Of a DNA stretch of 9,085 nt, positions 1-8,380 are shown in pieces (positions within the stretch are counted from its first letter, which is position 1; each line of letters starts with the position of its first letter). The position numbers were made by a program, and so were the translations under genes. The notes beneath the pieces are model-generated. The model saw only the letters and a program-made list of their open reading frames with translations. It made no database searches and was not told the DNA's origin. Source of the stretch: Streptococcus sp. UBA6071 (GTDB taxonomy: Bacteria > Bacillota > Bacilli > Lactobacillales > Streptococcaceae); assembly GCA_002436115.1 (NCBI GenBank), contig DIXV01000083.1:1-9085 (forward strand), written 5' to 3'.

Positions 1-1
1 A

Positions 2-241
2 GTCCGCATCTCTCACAGTTTTCTTTGAAAACCGCCTCCTTAGACCCTTGTAGTCATGCCTATAGCTTGACAAAAATGGTTGTTCCTCTAGAATCGTTAT
101 ATATAGAAGAAAGAGTGGAGATAAAACGCCTATTTTGAAGAAATCCTCTTTGTTCTCCCACTTCTGAAGAATTAACCAGATGTGTAAAAGCCTATGAAAT
201 AAGCAAAAGAGATTGTAAGCAACTCCTGCATCAAACGGGGA
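2..241 (-). other. unassigned 80-codon open frame running off the window edge
   Basis: After a TAA at 244-242 on the minus strand, one frame stays open to the window edge, about 80 codons, with no ATG. It contains protein-like stretches such as KWENKEDFFKIGVL and SSYRHDYKGLRRRFSKK. The only alternative starts (a TTG and a GTG) have no clear ribosome binding site. I do not recognise a family. It begins directly behind the pyrG terminator, so it would need its own promoter, and I see no convincing one on this strand. It may be a decayed gene, part of a dispersed intergenic element, or chance. Low confidence that it is coding. Confidence 0.2.
67..94 (+). promoter_or_regulatory. plus-strand sigma-A-type promoter-like signal
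   Basis: TTGACA at 67-72 and TAGAAT at 89-94 are separated by 16 nt, a near-consensus housekeeping promoter. It points rightward, against every gene in the window. The predicted start near 101 would give RNA running through 101-287 into the antisense of the pyrG 3' end. No rightward gene is recognisable downstream. It is either a small or antisense RNA promoter or a chance match in AT-rich DNA. Confidence 0.4.
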
Positions 242-251
242 TTAAATACAC

Positions 252-282
252 TAAAAGAGGCGGGACTTTTGCCCCAGCCTCT
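252..282 (-). terminator. rho-independent terminator of pyrG
   Basis: On the minus strand AGAGGC (282-277) pairs with GCCTCT (261-256). After a one-base bulge, GGGGC pairs with GUCCC around an AAAA loop. The stem runs into a short U run (256-253). It begins 6 nt after the pyrG stop codon. GAGGCTGGG...CCCGCCTC-like hairpins are a common streptococcal terminator form. Confidence 0.85.
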
Positions 283-287
283 CCTGT

Positions 288-1916
<1,629 letters not shown>

Positions 1917-1934
1917 TTAGTGTCTGGGCTTATT

Positions 1935-1966
1935 AAAAACAAAAATAGCTCCCTCTAAGGGGAGCT
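1935..1966 (-). terminator. pyrG leader attenuator (CTP-sensitive terminator)
   Basis: On the minus strand AGCUCCC (1966-1960) pairs with GGGAGCU (1953-1947) around a CUUAGA loop. It is followed by UUUUUGUUUUU (1945-1935), a textbook intrinsic terminator lying between the pyrG promoter and the pyrG start. The 5' side of the stem is C/U-rich (GCUCCCCUU). In Bacillus subtilis and Lactococcus lactis pyrG, extra G residues added at the 5' end of the transcript when CTP is low pair with such a strand and block the terminator. The same arrangement here suggests the same control. By position it could also end rpoE transcripts. Confidence 0.85.
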
Positions 1967-1985
1967 TTTTCGACCTCATTAAGAA

Positions 1986-2026
1986 GTGCCCGAGAATATA
2001 ATAACGTATTTTAAGGCTGATGTCAA
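1986..2026 (-). promoter_or_regulatory. pyrG promoter with GGGC initiation site
   Basis: TTGACA (2026-2021), a 17-nt spacer and TATTAT (2003-1998) form a strong sigma-A promoter just behind the rpoE stop. After a 6-nt discriminator the expected start falls on GGGC (1991-1988). This is the sequence from which RNA polymerase adds extra G residues at low CTP in the characterised pyrG leaders of B. subtilis and L. lactis. The promoter and start sequence are seen directly; reiterative initiation is inferred from the family. Confidence 0.85.
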
Positions 2027-2031
2027 TTAGA

Positions 2032-2613
2032 TTATTCATCACTTTCGATGTCGTCGTCAGAAAAGTCATCATCTTCTTCTGAGAGCTCGACGTCTTCATC
2101 AATCTCATCGTCAGAAATAATTTCGTTCAACTCAGCATCGTAAGATTCTACTTCATCTTTTTCATCATCTGGGTTCTCATCATCATACTCACTTGGACCA
2201 TGGTTAAGCAAGTCCCCATCTTCTGGATCGTCATCGCTATAATCAATGGCGTTTTCATCGCCATTCATAAAGGCATTTACCCGTTTTTTCTTACGTTTTG
2301 GTGTTCCGTCATCGTCGTCTTCTTCTAACGTAACCATTTCTTCATCAATTTCATCAACGGCATACCAAGACCGCAAGCCCCATTTGTTCTCTCCTAGGGG
2401 AATGAAGGATCCGTCCACATTTAAATCTGTGTAAAAATTCGGCAAGGCATCACGAATTTCACTATTTGAACGTCCCAAATAATTTTGGATCGCATCAACT
2501 AAATCATTGAAATACATTTCATTATGATGGCCACGCGCTTCTAAAATGGCTCGTGCCATCTCGATCATTGATAATTCTGACTTATCTTGCCCAGCGAATA
2601 TTTCAAATTCCAT
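2032..2613 (-). CDS. rpoE: DNA-directed RNA polymerase delta subunit
   Basis: Auxiliary subunit of Gram-positive RNA polymerase that reduces non-specific binding, speeds recycling and sharpens promoter selectivity. The folded N-terminal HARE-HTH domain (about residues 13-85) includes [13 protein letters not shown] and [14 protein letters not shown] basic patch KRKKKR (106-111) follows. From there the protein is an almost continuous Asp/Glu-rich disordered tail to residue 193, the delta architecture in which the polyanionic tail acts as a nucleic-acid mimic. The ATG has AAAAGGAG upstream at suitable spacing. The gene lies between tig and pyrG. It is not the sigma-E gene that shares the symbol. 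Confidence 0.97.
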   Translation of the reverse strand: MEFEIFAGQDKSELSMIEMARAILEARGHHNEMYFNDLVDAIQNYLGRSNSEIRDALPNFYTDLNVDGSFIPLGENKWGLRSWYAVDEIDEEMVTLEEDDDDGTPKRKKKRVNAFMNGDENAIDYSDDDPEDGDLLNHGPSEYDDENPDDEKDEVESYDAELNEIISDDEIDEDVELSEEDDDFSDDDIESDE

Positions 2614-2669
2614 CTTTTGCTCCTTTTAGTCTCTTCCTGTTTGTTCTACGTTACCTTAACCATTGTCAA

Positions 2670-2700
2670 AGGCTTTCTTGCATAAAGTACAAGGAAGCCT
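2670..2700 (-). terminator. hairpin between tig and rpoE (weak terminator or attenuator)
   Basis: On the minus strand AGGCTT (2700-2695) pairs with AAGCCT (2675-2670) and CTTG (2693-2690) with CAAG (2680-2677), with one C-A mismatch and a 9-nt loop. Only three U residues follow, so termination may be partial, leaving some tig-rpoE read-through. If the promoter-like signal at 2722-2749 is used, this hairpin would sit in the rpoE leader. Confidence 0.5.
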
Positions 2701-2721
2701 GCTGGCAATTCAACAGACTTC

Positions 2722-2749
2722 ATTATATCATTGCAATCTTATTTGACAC
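2722..2749 (-). promoter_or_regulatory. candidate rpoE promoter overlapping the tig stop
   Basis: TGATATAAT on the minus strand gives an extended -10 (TGN at 2730-2728, TATAAT at 2727-2722). GTGTCA (2749-2744), four of six matches to TTGACA, lies 16 nt upstream. A start near 2715 would give a leader of about 100 nt with the hairpin at 2670-2700. A second, weaker candidate is TTGACA at 2669-2664 with TAGAAC at 2648-2643, but its spacing is only 15 nt. Confidence 0.4.
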
Positions 2750-4022
2750 TTGCTGTGCTAGTAATCAATTCAACTGCTTTTTTAACAGCAATATCATGTT
2801 TGAGCATGTCTTCAGAAAGCAATGTCCGAACTTGCTCTATAGGCATGTTGTATTCTGTTGCCAGTGTTTGGATTTCTTTTTCGACATCCTCACTACTTGC
2901 TTCAAAACCTTCCGCTTTAGCGACAGCTTCGACAACAAGATTTGTTTTCACGCGCTTGTCTGCATCCGCTTCATGCTGAGCTCGTAAATCTGCTTCCGTT
3001 GTATTGGTGATTTGGTAATACATCTCCGCAGAAATCCCTTGACGTTGCATGTTCCCCAAAAAGTCATTCATGGCACGTTGAACTTCTTCTTGAACCATTT
3101 CACTTGGTAGATCAATGATCTCTGCATTTGCAACAGCAGCTTCAATAGCGGCAGCTTCTACTTCGTCTTTAAATGCTGTTTCCTTGCTTGTTTCAAGTTC
3201 CTTACGGTATTTAAGGCGCAAAGCTTCAAGCGTTTCAACTTCTTCATCTAAATCCTTGGCTAACTCATCATCAAGTTCTGGAACTTCTTTGACTTTCACT
3301 TCATGGATTGTCGTTACAAAAGCAGCGGCTTTTCCTGCCAATTCTTCAGCTTGATAGTTTTCTGGGAAAGTCACTTCAACAGTGATTGTTTCTCCCGCTG
3401 AATGCCCTACTAACTGTTCTTCAAAGCCTGGGATAAACTGACCTGACCCAAGTTCTAGTGAGTAGTTATCGCCTTTTCCGCCTTCAAATTCTTCACCGTC
3501 AACTGATCCTGAAAAATCAATCACAACAGTATCTCCATTTTCAGCAGGAGCTTCCTTAACGACTAATTCCGCCAAACCATTGCGCTCAGTCTCTAGCTTA
3601 GCCTCTACTTCTTCTTCTGATACTTCTTTAGAAGCTTCTACAGTAACGTCAAGGTCTTTATAGGCACCTAATTTAACGTCTGGTTTAGTGACAACTTCTG
3701 CTGTGATAATCCAGTCTTGACCCTTTTCCATTGCTGTTACATCAATCTTAGGCTGTGCCACAACATCAAGACCTGCTTCTTTAACAGCAGACTCATAGCT
3801 TGCTGGCAGGAGATTGTTCAAGGTGTCTTGATAAAGTGCTTCTTCCCCAAATTTTTGATTAAACACTGGACGTGGCAAATGCCCCTTACGAAAACCTGGC
3901 ACAGAAATATCTTTTTTAACCTTGTTAAATACTTTGGTCAATTCTGGTTGGATAGTAGCCTGTGTAATAGTAAAGGTCAACACACCGCGATTTGTTTCTT
4001 TTGATTCGAATGATACAGACAT
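2739..4022 (-). CDS. tig: trigger factor (ribosome-associated chaperone and prolyl isomerase)
   Basis: Binds ribosomal protein L23 at the exit tunnel and folds nascent chains; in Streptococcus pyogenes the orthologue (RopA) is known for its role in SpeB protease secretion and maturation. The 427 residues match the usual length. The ribosome-binding domain carries the signature [12 protein letters not shown] (43-54). A central FKBP-type isomerase domain (about 160-245) runs from [12 protein letters not shown] through [15 protein letters not shown], followed by the helical C-terminal chaperone domain. The open frame extends upstream to 4061, but the start at 4022 is preferred. It has AAGGAG seven bases upstream and gives the conserved [14 protein letters not shown]-terminus, whereas 4061 lies in the promoter region and has no ribosome binding site. 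Confidence 0.97.
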   Translation of the reverse strand: MSVSFESKETNRGVLTFTITQATIQPELTKVFNKVKKDISVPGFRKGHLPRPVFNQKFGEEALYQDTLNNLLPASYESAVKEAGLDVVAQPKIDVTAMEKGQDWIITAEVVTKPDVKLGAYKDLDVTVEASKEVSEEEVEAKLETERNGLAELVVKEAPAENGDTVVIDFSGSVDGEEFEGGKGDNYSLELGSGQFIPGFEEQLVGHSAGETITVEVTFPENYQAEELAGKAAAFVTTIHEVKVKEVPELDDELAKDLDEEVETLEALRLKYRKELETSKETAFKDEVEAAAIEAAVANAEIIDLPSEMVQEEVQRAMNDFLGNMQRQGISAEMYYQITNTTEADLRAQHEADADKRVKTNLVVEAVAKAEGFEASSEDVEKEIQTLATEYNMPIEQVRTLLSEDMLKHDIAVKKAVELITSTASVK

Positions 4023-4059
4023 TATGTCTCTCCTTAAGATTTTATTGTCATACCTTACC

Positions 4060-4087
4060 ATTCTACCATAAGCGACTGATTTTTCAA
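4060..4087 (-). promoter_or_regulatory. tig promoter with extended -10
   Basis: TTGAAA (4087-4082) and TAGAAT (4065-4060) are separated by 16 nt, with TGG directly before the -10, so an extended -10 element is present. The expected start near 4053 gives a short leader of about 30 nt that includes the AAGGAG ribosome binding site. It lies just after the terminator of the preceding operon, so tig is probably transcribed independently. Confidence 0.75.
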
Positions 4088-4110
4088 AGGGTTTTGTTGG
4101 GTTTTACTAA

Positions 4111-4132
4111 AAATAAAAGCGGTAAAGCTTTC
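4111..4132 (-). terminator. terminator of the truA operon
   Basis: On the minus strand GAAAGC (4132-4127) pairs with GCTTTT (4120-4115), one wobble included, around TTTACC. The U-rich run TTTTATTTTT follows. The stem is short, but the U tract and position (about 20 nt behind the DUF436 stop and before the tig promoter) support a terminator. Confidence 0.65.
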
Positions 4133-4150
4133 GTTTCCTCTCAAAGGCAC

Positions 4151-4717
4151 TTAAAATTTTCGGATTGGGTCCTTTTCATAACTCGCACGTGCCCCCCCTA
4201 TCAACTTTGGACGGCTGGCTAAAGCGGTTATATGGGCTTTTCCTATCTCAGACTGAAGGGGGCGAAGGGGAACTTGAACGTGTTTGATGTGCATGCCAAT
4301 GGAGGTGTCTCCGATATCAAGACCAGCTTGGGCTTGGATAAATTCCACCTCAACAGGGTCATCCATATAAGAAAGGGCTGCAAGTTGGCCACTTCCTCCT
4401 GCATGACGGTTTGGAATAACATTGACGATTGTTAACTCTTTTTTCTCAGCCAATTCACGTTCCACCAGCAGGGAGCGATTGATATGTTCACAGCCCTGAA
4501 CGGCCAGATAAATCCCTTTTGCTGTTAAAACATCTAAAATCGGCTTCACTATCATTTGAGCGACCTTCAGATTGGGAGCCTGTCCGATGACTTCTCCAAT
4601 CACCTCACTGCTAGACAAACCAAGAACAAAAATTTGTCCTTTTTTAATAGCACTGCGTTCAAGAATATCTAAGAGGACGTCTTTGGTCTCTTTTTGCAGT
4701 TGTTCGAAATCCATCAT
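4151..4717 (-). CDS. DUF436 / TIGR01440 family protein (YwlG-like)
   Basis: Conserved cytosolic protein whose biochemical function I cannot name. Family-typical blocks visible are [13 protein letters not shown] near the N-terminus, the cysteine-containing [24 protein letters not shown], and the C-terminal [19 protein letters not shown]. No signal peptide or membrane segment is seen. The frame opens at a GTG (4726), but I chose the ATG at 4717. It forms a TAATG overlap with the stop of the upstream S-component gene and lies 8 nt behind AGAGAGG. A second ATG follows immediately. With this start the protein is 188 aa. It is the last gene of the truA operon, which links it to vitamin salvage or tRNA modification by context only. 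Confidence 0.9.
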   Translation of the reverse strand: MMDFEQLQKETKDVLLDILERSAIKKGQIFVLGLSSSEVIGEVIGQAPNLKVAQMIVKPILDVLTAKGIYLAVQGCEHINRSLLVERELAEKKELTIVNVIPNRHAGGSGQLAALSYMDDPVEVEFIQAQAGLDIGDTSIGMHIKHVQVPLRPLQSEIGKAHITALASRPKLIGGARASYEKDPIRKF

Positions 4718-5190
4718 TATTTCCACCTCTCTAAGCCTTTAAAGCCTTGAAAAACGAGATAGCCAAGGAGCATCCCCAGAAAATTTTGGCTTATATTCCC
4801 AGCTATCCCTCCAATAGCAGCCCCAAGGCCTTGTCCCAAGAGGATAGACCCCAAAAAGTACCAGGCAACCATTACAACACTTCCCAACGCAAGCCCCAAA
4901 AAACGTTTACTGCCTGTGTAGCCCGCAAAATACCCTTGCGCACCATGGGCAATTAAGCTATGGATCATCCACTGGGGGTAACCGGCAAAAAGGTCAATTA
5001 AAAAACCGGATAAGGCCCCAACAATAGCCCCTTGACGGCTACCAAGATAGAAGGCTGTAAAATAAATCCCTGCATCCAAAAGTGTAAGAAAACCCGTTGG
5101 CGAAGGCACCATAATAAGGCGTCCCAAAACAACTGTCAAGGCTGTTAAAATAGAGGATAGGGCGATTTCCTTCGTTTTAGTCTTTTTCAT
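4717..5190 (-). CDS. ECF transporter S-component, probable vitamin B6 or HMP uptake
   Basis: Small hydrophobic integral membrane protein of 157 aa with five to six predicted transmembrane stretches and a short basic N-terminus ([18 protein letters not shown]). Size and layout fit substrate-binding S-components of energy-coupling factor transporters, as in the COG4720 / ECF riboflavin-type S-component group (PF07155). The shared ATPase and T subunits would be encoded elsewhere, as usual for group II ECF systems. It overlaps the kinase gene by 14 nt, and salvage kinases often sit beside their transporter. If the kinase is PdxK-like, the substrate is more likely pyridoxine or pyridoxal; if ThiD-like, hydroxymethylpyrimidine. 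The ribosome binding site is weak (GGAG about 12 nt upstream), suggesting translational coupling. Confidence 0.8.
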   Translation of the reverse strand: MKKTKTKEIALSSILTALTVVLGRLIMVPSPTGFLTLLDAGIYFTAFYLGSRQGAIVGALSGFLIDLFAGYPQWMIHSLIAHGAQGYFAGYTGSKRFLGLALGSVVMVAWYFLGSILLGQGLGAAIGGIAGNISQNFLGMLLGYLVFQGFKGLERWK

Positions 5191-5944
5191 AATGTTGTCT
5201 CACTCCGTATTCATTAGATTGTTCAATTGCTTGATAAACAAAGTTTTTCGCTTGACTGACCGCCTCAAAAACGCTCTGCCCTTTCGCTAGGTAACTGGCA
5301 ATACTTGAAGCAAATGTGCAACCTGCCCCAGTATTATTACTATCCAAAACAGGAGACTCCAGAACCTGATAGTCTTTCCCATCATAGTAGAGATCTAGAG
5401 CCGTTTTTTGACTCAGGCGATTCCCTCCCTTAATGACGACATGCTTTGCCCCTAGCTTATAAAGTCTGTTCGCTGCCTCTTTCATATCGTCAAGACTTTT
5501 AATGTCTGTTTGAGTTAATAGCTGAGCCTCAACGAGATTGGGTGTGATAATAGTTGCGTAAGGGAAGAATTTGATGAGTTCTTCTCGCAAATCACTGACT
5601 TCCAAATCATGGCTTTCCTTACAAACCAGAACCGGATCTAAGATAATTGGAAGACCTGCATGCCTCTTTACAAACGCCAGTGCCTGCTCGGCTATTGCTA
5701 CATTGGGCAATAAACCTAACTTAATCGCCGAAAACGGCACGGATCCAAGACTATTCAGTTGTTTAGCAAAGACTCCCTTATCAATAGGAATAACTTCAAA
5801 ACCCGCTTCTGTCATGGCCGTCAGACAGGTAACTGCCACAAAGCCGTGGAGTTTATTGACCGTGTAAGTGGTCAAATCAGCAGATAAACCACCCCCACTA
5901 AAAATATCATTTCCTGAAATGGCCAAAATATACTTAGTCTTCAT
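5177..5944 (-). CDS. ThiD/PdxK-family kinase, probably pyridoxal/pyridoxine kinase
   Basis: Ribokinase-fold vitamin kinase of 255 aa using ATP. The N-terminal substrate region reads [18 protein letters not shown] (10-27). DPVLVCK lies at 103-109, TPN at 134-136, the KGG ATP-site strand at 172-174 and the anion-hole motif GAGCTF at 206-211. The family contains both HMP/HMP-P kinase (ThiD) and the B. subtilis-type pyridoxal kinase (PdxK). The VCK after DPV and GAG rather than GTG in the anion hole resemble B. subtilis PdxK, and no thiamine biosynthesis gene is nearby. Vitamin B6 salvage is therefore favoured, though automatic annotation would probably say thiD. The start overlaps the truA stop by 11 nt and has AAAGGAG upstream. 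The 3' end overlaps the S-component gene. Confidence 0.88.
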   Translation of the reverse strand: MKTKYILAISGNDIFSGGGLSADLTTYTVNKLHGFVAVTCLTAMTEAGFEVIPIDKGVFAKQLNSLGSVPFSAIKLGLLPNVAIAEQALAFVKRHAGLPIILDPVLVCKESHDLEVSDLREELIKFFPYATIITPNLVEAQLLTQTDIKSLDDMKEAANRLYKLGAKHVVIKGGNRLSQKTALDLYYDGKDYQVLESPVLDSNNTGAGCTFASSIASYLAKGQSVFEAVSQAKNFVYQAIEQSNEYGVRQHYEKD

Positions 5945-6683
5945 AGATAATCTCCTTTAAATAAAGCCCATTGGGGCCTGCGGTAGGTCCAGCTAAATCT
6001 CTTTTCTTTTCCAGTAAAATGCGGTCGATTTGTTCAATTGGCATCCGTCCATTTCCAATTTTCAACAGAGTTCCGACCATATTTCTAACTTGCTTATAGA
6101 GAAAGCCGTTCCCCGAAAAGGTGAAGACTAGGTTCTGGCGTCCCTCATCCCAAACCACACTTGCCTCACTGATGGTCCGTACCTTATCTTCAACTGATGT
6201 TCCAGAAGCCGTAAACCCTGTAAAATCATGAGTGCCCACTAATTTTTTAATGGCCGATTGCATCATATGCAAATCTAAATGGTGAGAAAAGTGGGTCGCA
6301 TAATGCCGCATCATCGGATTTTTTGGCCGACCATTGTCAACTAAAAATACATAGGTTTTTCTGTGAGGCGCATAGCGAGCATGAAAGTCATCCGAAACCT
6401 CTCTCACAGCAATCACCGCTATGTCTTCAGCCGACTGGGTGTCTAGTGCGAAACGAAGTTTTTCACAATCCCTCTTATCAGGCAAATCAAAGTGAATCAC
6501 TTGACCAAGAGCGTGGACACCACTATCTGTCCGACCAGCACCGTGAACGTTCACCAAGTGCCCTCTATTAAGTTTGGTTAAGGTTGTCTCAAGTTCTTCC
6601 TGAACGGTACGCTGATTGGGTTGACGCTGAAAGCCAGAAAAAAGGCGTCCGTCATAAGAAATCACTGCTTTATATCGTGTCAT
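5934..6683 (-). CDS. truA: tRNA pseudouridine(38-40) synthase
   Basis: Converts uridines 38-40 of the tRNA anticodon arm to pseudouridine. The 249 residues match the family. [22 protein letters not shown] is the conserved N-terminal strand. The catalytic aspartate is Asp53 in [14 protein letters not shown] (48-61). [16 protein letters not shown] is the conserved C-terminal core motif. The N-terminus makes the ATG at 6683 certain, yet there is no Shine-Dalgarno sequence before it; the upstream bases are AGCTAAAATAACAGT. Two explanations are visible: coupling to a 31-codon leader ORF whose TGA overlaps this ATG (ATGA), or a leaderless transcript from the promoter at 6690-6717. It is the first main gene of the operon with the kinase, S-component and DUF436 protein. 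Confidence 0.96.
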   Translation of the reverse strand: MTRYKAVISYDGRLFSGFQRQPNQRTVQEELETTLTKLNRGHLVNVHGAGRTDSGVHALGQVIHFDLPDKRDCEKLRFALDTQSAEDIAVIAVREVSDDFHARYAPHRKTYVFLVDNGRPKNPMMRHYATHFSHHLDLHMMQSAIKKLVGTHDFTGFTASGTSVEDKVRTISEASVVWDEGRQNLVFTFSGNGFLYKQVRNMVGTLLKIGNGRMPIEQIDRILLEKKRDLAGPTAGPNGLYLKEIIYED

Positions 6684-6775
6684 ACTGTTATTTTAGCTTT
6701 TTTCATTAAGATGTCAAGCAAGTGATTGCGCAACTGTACGGGGACAGATTGTCTGCTAGTTATAATAGTTAACAT
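6680..6775 (-). CDS. candidate 31-aa leader ORF coupled to truA
   Basis: An ATG at 6775 preceded by TAGGAG with a 4-nt spacer opens a 31-codon frame starting [10 protein letters not shown] and ending MKKAKITV. Its TGA overlaps the truA ATG as ATGA, the classic geometry of translational coupling. truA has no binding site of its own, which makes the leader more plausible. An in-frame upstream ATG at 6817 would give 45 aa but has only a weak purine stretch. The peptide is basic and hydrophobic and resembles nothing I recognise. The spacer is slightly short, and the frame could be chance. Confidence 0.45.
   Translation of the reverse strand: MLTIITSRQSVPVQLRNHLLDILMKKAKITV
6690..6717 (-). promoter_or_regulatory. 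promoter-like signal directly before truA (leaderless if used)
   Basis: TTGACA (6717-6712), a 16-nt spacer and TAAAAT (6695-6690) form a near-consensus promoter. The expected transcription start, seven bases after the -10, is the A of the truA ATG at 6683. Such a transcript would have no leader. The signal lies inside the candidate leader ORF, so both cannot explain truA translation on the same RNA. Confidence 0.5.
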
Positions 6776-6850
6776 GTTTCTCCTAGAAATCTTTCTGAAC
6801 CTTACAATTAGGAACATGACTCTTTTTCCAACCGTTGAGATTCTTGACTA

Positions 6851-6893
6851 AAGAAAAGCAAACCTGTTTTTTCACATCAACAGATCTGCTTTT
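6851..6893 (-). terminator. rho-independent terminator of dnaJ
   Basis: On the minus strand AAAAGCAGATCTGTT (6893-6879) pairs over 15 positions, two of them wobbles, with AACAGGTTTGCTTTT (6868-6854). The loop is 10 nt and is followed by CTTT. It starts about 26 nt behind the dnaJ stop. The stem is AU-rich at its base and the U tract continues through TTTTCTTT, so it should end dnaJ transcripts and separate them from truA. Confidence 0.8.
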
Positions 6894-6918
6894 GAAGTTT
6901 TATGTTTGGCGTGGTAGT

Positions 6919-8046
6919 TTACTCACTATCCAAAGCATTCTTTATGGATTCAAAGAACCCTTTTTTCTTAGTGGGGTGAACCTGCTCGCCCGAAGCAGCC
7001 GCAAAGGCTTGAAGCGCCTCCCTTTGCTTATCGTTTAATTTGGTCGGGGTCACAATGGTGACGGTGACATATTGGTCGCCTTGTCCATTTCCACGTAACT
7101 GTGGCGCTCCCTTCCCTCGCAGTCGGAATCGTTTCCCTGTCTGAGTACCTGCTGGAATAGCCATTTCGACATCACCATGAACTGTAGGAATATCTACAGT
7201 ATCTCCTAAAGTCGCTTGGACAAAACTAATCGCAAGGTTGTAATAAATGGTTGTCCCCTTACGATCAAACTTATCACTGGCTTGAACGTTGACCACGACA
7301 TAGAGATCCCCATAAGGGCCGCCATTAAAACCAGCTTCTCCTTGTCCAGCTAAACGGATTTGCTGACCAGTTTCAATCCCTGCTGGAATCTTAACCTTAA
7401 CAGAGTGAGCCTGTTTTTCATGTCCGCTACCGCGACAGGTCTGGCAAGGATCTTTAATCTCTTTACCTTGACCACGACAGACGTCACAGGTTACTTGGCG
7501 TCGCATTACTCCTAAAGGTGTCTGCGTATCCACATTGATAACACCTGCTCCATGGCAACGGCTACAGGTAACTGGACTCGTTCCAGGTTTAGCCCCCGAA
7601 CCTTTACAGGTGTGACAGCTAGCATCACGATTGTACCTTACTTCTTTTTCGACACCAAAGATGGCTTCCTCAAACTTGAGATTAACACGGTATTGAAGGT
7701 CTTCACCTTGACGCGGCGCATTAGGGTTGCGCTGAGCGCCTCCACCAAAGAAACTAGAGAAAATATCTTCAAAACCACCGAAACCTGAACCATCAAAACC
7801 ACCTGTTCCGCCCCCAAAGCCACCATTGGCTCCAGCAGCTCCATATTGATCGTAGCTAGCCCGCTTTTGCTCATCGCTCAAGGTTTCATAGGCTTCCTGA
7901 ACCTCTTTATATTTCGCTTCCGCCCCAGCTTCCTTGTTAATATCAGGGTGATATTTTTTGGATAGCTTCCGATAGGCTTTTTTAATTTCGTCTTGAGAGG
8001 CACTTTTTGAGACACCCAGACGTTCATAAAATTCTGTATTGTTCAT
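6919..8046 (-). CDS. dnaJ: chaperone protein DnaJ (type I Hsp40)
   Basis: Co-chaperone that delivers substrates to DnaK and stimulates its ATPase. All type I parts are present in 375 aa. The J domain (about 4-68) has the essential HPD at 33-35. The Gly/Phe-rich linker runs about 69-104. Four zinc repeats follow: CHTCKGSG (144-151), CSRCHGAG (161-168), CDVCRGQG (187-194) and CQTCRGSG (201-208). Two C-terminal substrate-binding domains run from about residue 215 to 340. The [12 protein letters not shown]-terminus fixes the start. Oddly, the bases before the ATG (CGCCCTTTGTATCTTAT) hold no Shine-Dalgarno sequence, and a terminator plus about 360 nt of repeat-like DNA separates dnaJ from the dnaK group. 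I see no clear CIRCE element or promoter of its own. Confidence 0.98.
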   Translation of the reverse strand: MNNTEFYERLGVSKSASQDEIKKAYRKLSKKYHPDINKEAGAEAKYKEVQEAYETLSDEQKRASYDQYGAAGANGGFGGGTGGFDGSGFGGFEDIFSSFFGGGAQRNPNAPRQGEDLQYRVNLKFEEAIFGVEKEVRYNRDASCHTCKGSGAKPGTSPVTCSRCHGAGVINVDTQTPLGVMRRQVTCDVCRGQGKEIKDPCQTCRGSGHEKQAHSVKVKIPAGIETGQQIRLAGQGEAGFNGGPYGDLYVVVNVQASDKFDRKGTTIYYNLAISFVQATLGDTVDIPTVHGDVEMAIPAGTQTGKRFRLRGKGAPQLRGNGQGDQYVTVTIVTPTKLNDKQREALQAFAAASGEQVHPTKKKGFFESIKNALDSE

Positions 8047-8098
8047 ATAAGATACAAAGGGCGTTAAATGGATGCAGCCAAAATAGGAGTTTTGACAA

Positions 8099-8114
8099 AG
8101 GACGCAATCGTCCT
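8099..8114. repeat. 6-bp-stem inverted repeat upstream of dnaJ
   Basis: AGGACG and CGTCCT flank a 4-nt loop (CAAT on the plus strand), giving a small perfect hairpin 53 nt before the dnaJ start. No U tract follows on either strand, so it is not an obvious terminator. It differs from the GTTC/GAAC hairpins further upstream. Confidence 0.45.
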
Positions 8115-8149
8115 AGGAAAAACTATCTTTTTGGCACAGTCCTTAGCCC

Positions 8150-8380
8150 GTGTTCAGTTACGAACACTTCCTTTCATTAGAGTGTAATAGTTTGGACTGA
8201 ACTGGCTTCACAGCGAGTTCAATTCCCTTCAGCGTAGGCATATTCAGTTCCGTTCACAGGCTAAATGAGAATAATTGATTCAAACACCTGCGTTCGGATA
8301 GACGAACTTGTATTCCTTTCTTTAAGATGTAGAAGGATAGTAGAAAGTAGCTGTGTTCGGTTACGAACACTTCTTTTCTG
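8150..8380. repeat. series of four related GTTC/GAAC hairpins with purine-rich flanks
   Basis: Four inverted repeats occur in 230 nt. The first is GTGTTC/GAACAC at 8150-8167. The second is TGAACT/AGTTCA at 8198-8221, with an inner GCT/AGC stem. The third is GTTCG/CGAAC at 8292-8307. The fourth is GTGTTCG/CGAACAC at 8353-8370, with a GTTA loop. On the minus strand each is preceded, directly or within a few bases, by a purine string (GAAAGGAAG, GAAGGGAA, GAAAGGAA, GAAAAGAA). The first and fourth differ by one base across the hairpin. This points to an internally repeated element rather than random spacer. Function is unknown; RNA structure or protein binding are both possible. Confidence 0.6.

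Noticed and set aside
172..231. 19-aa hydrophobic minus-strand peptide frame (starts MQELLTISF)
   Set aside because: No ribosome binding site before its ATG and placed just after the pyrG terminator; too short to support.
1917..2108. 63-aa minus-strand frame over the rpoE end and pyrG leader
   Set aside because: Overlaps the rpoE tail, the pyrG promoter and the attenuator, and has no ribosome binding site.
4023..4061. Upstream extension of tig to an ATG at 4061
   Set aside because: That ATG overlaps the -10 region and lies upstream of the expected transcript start; the 4022 start has AAGGAG and the conserved N-terminus.
7638..7874. 78-aa minus-strand frame inside dnaJ
   Set aside because: Out-of-frame shadow of the well-supported dnaJ coding sequence.
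8159..8166. TACGAACA, close to the streptococcal competence box TACGAATA (again at 8362-8369)
   Set aside because: One mismatch at a conserved position, and both copies are simply one arm of the repeated hairpins; no competence gene is near.
8068..8187. 39-codon plus-strand ORF (starts MDAAKIGVL) divergent from dnaJ
   Set aside because: No good ribosome binding site or promoter, and it lies entirely inside the repeat-like interval, so it is more likely a by-product of that element.
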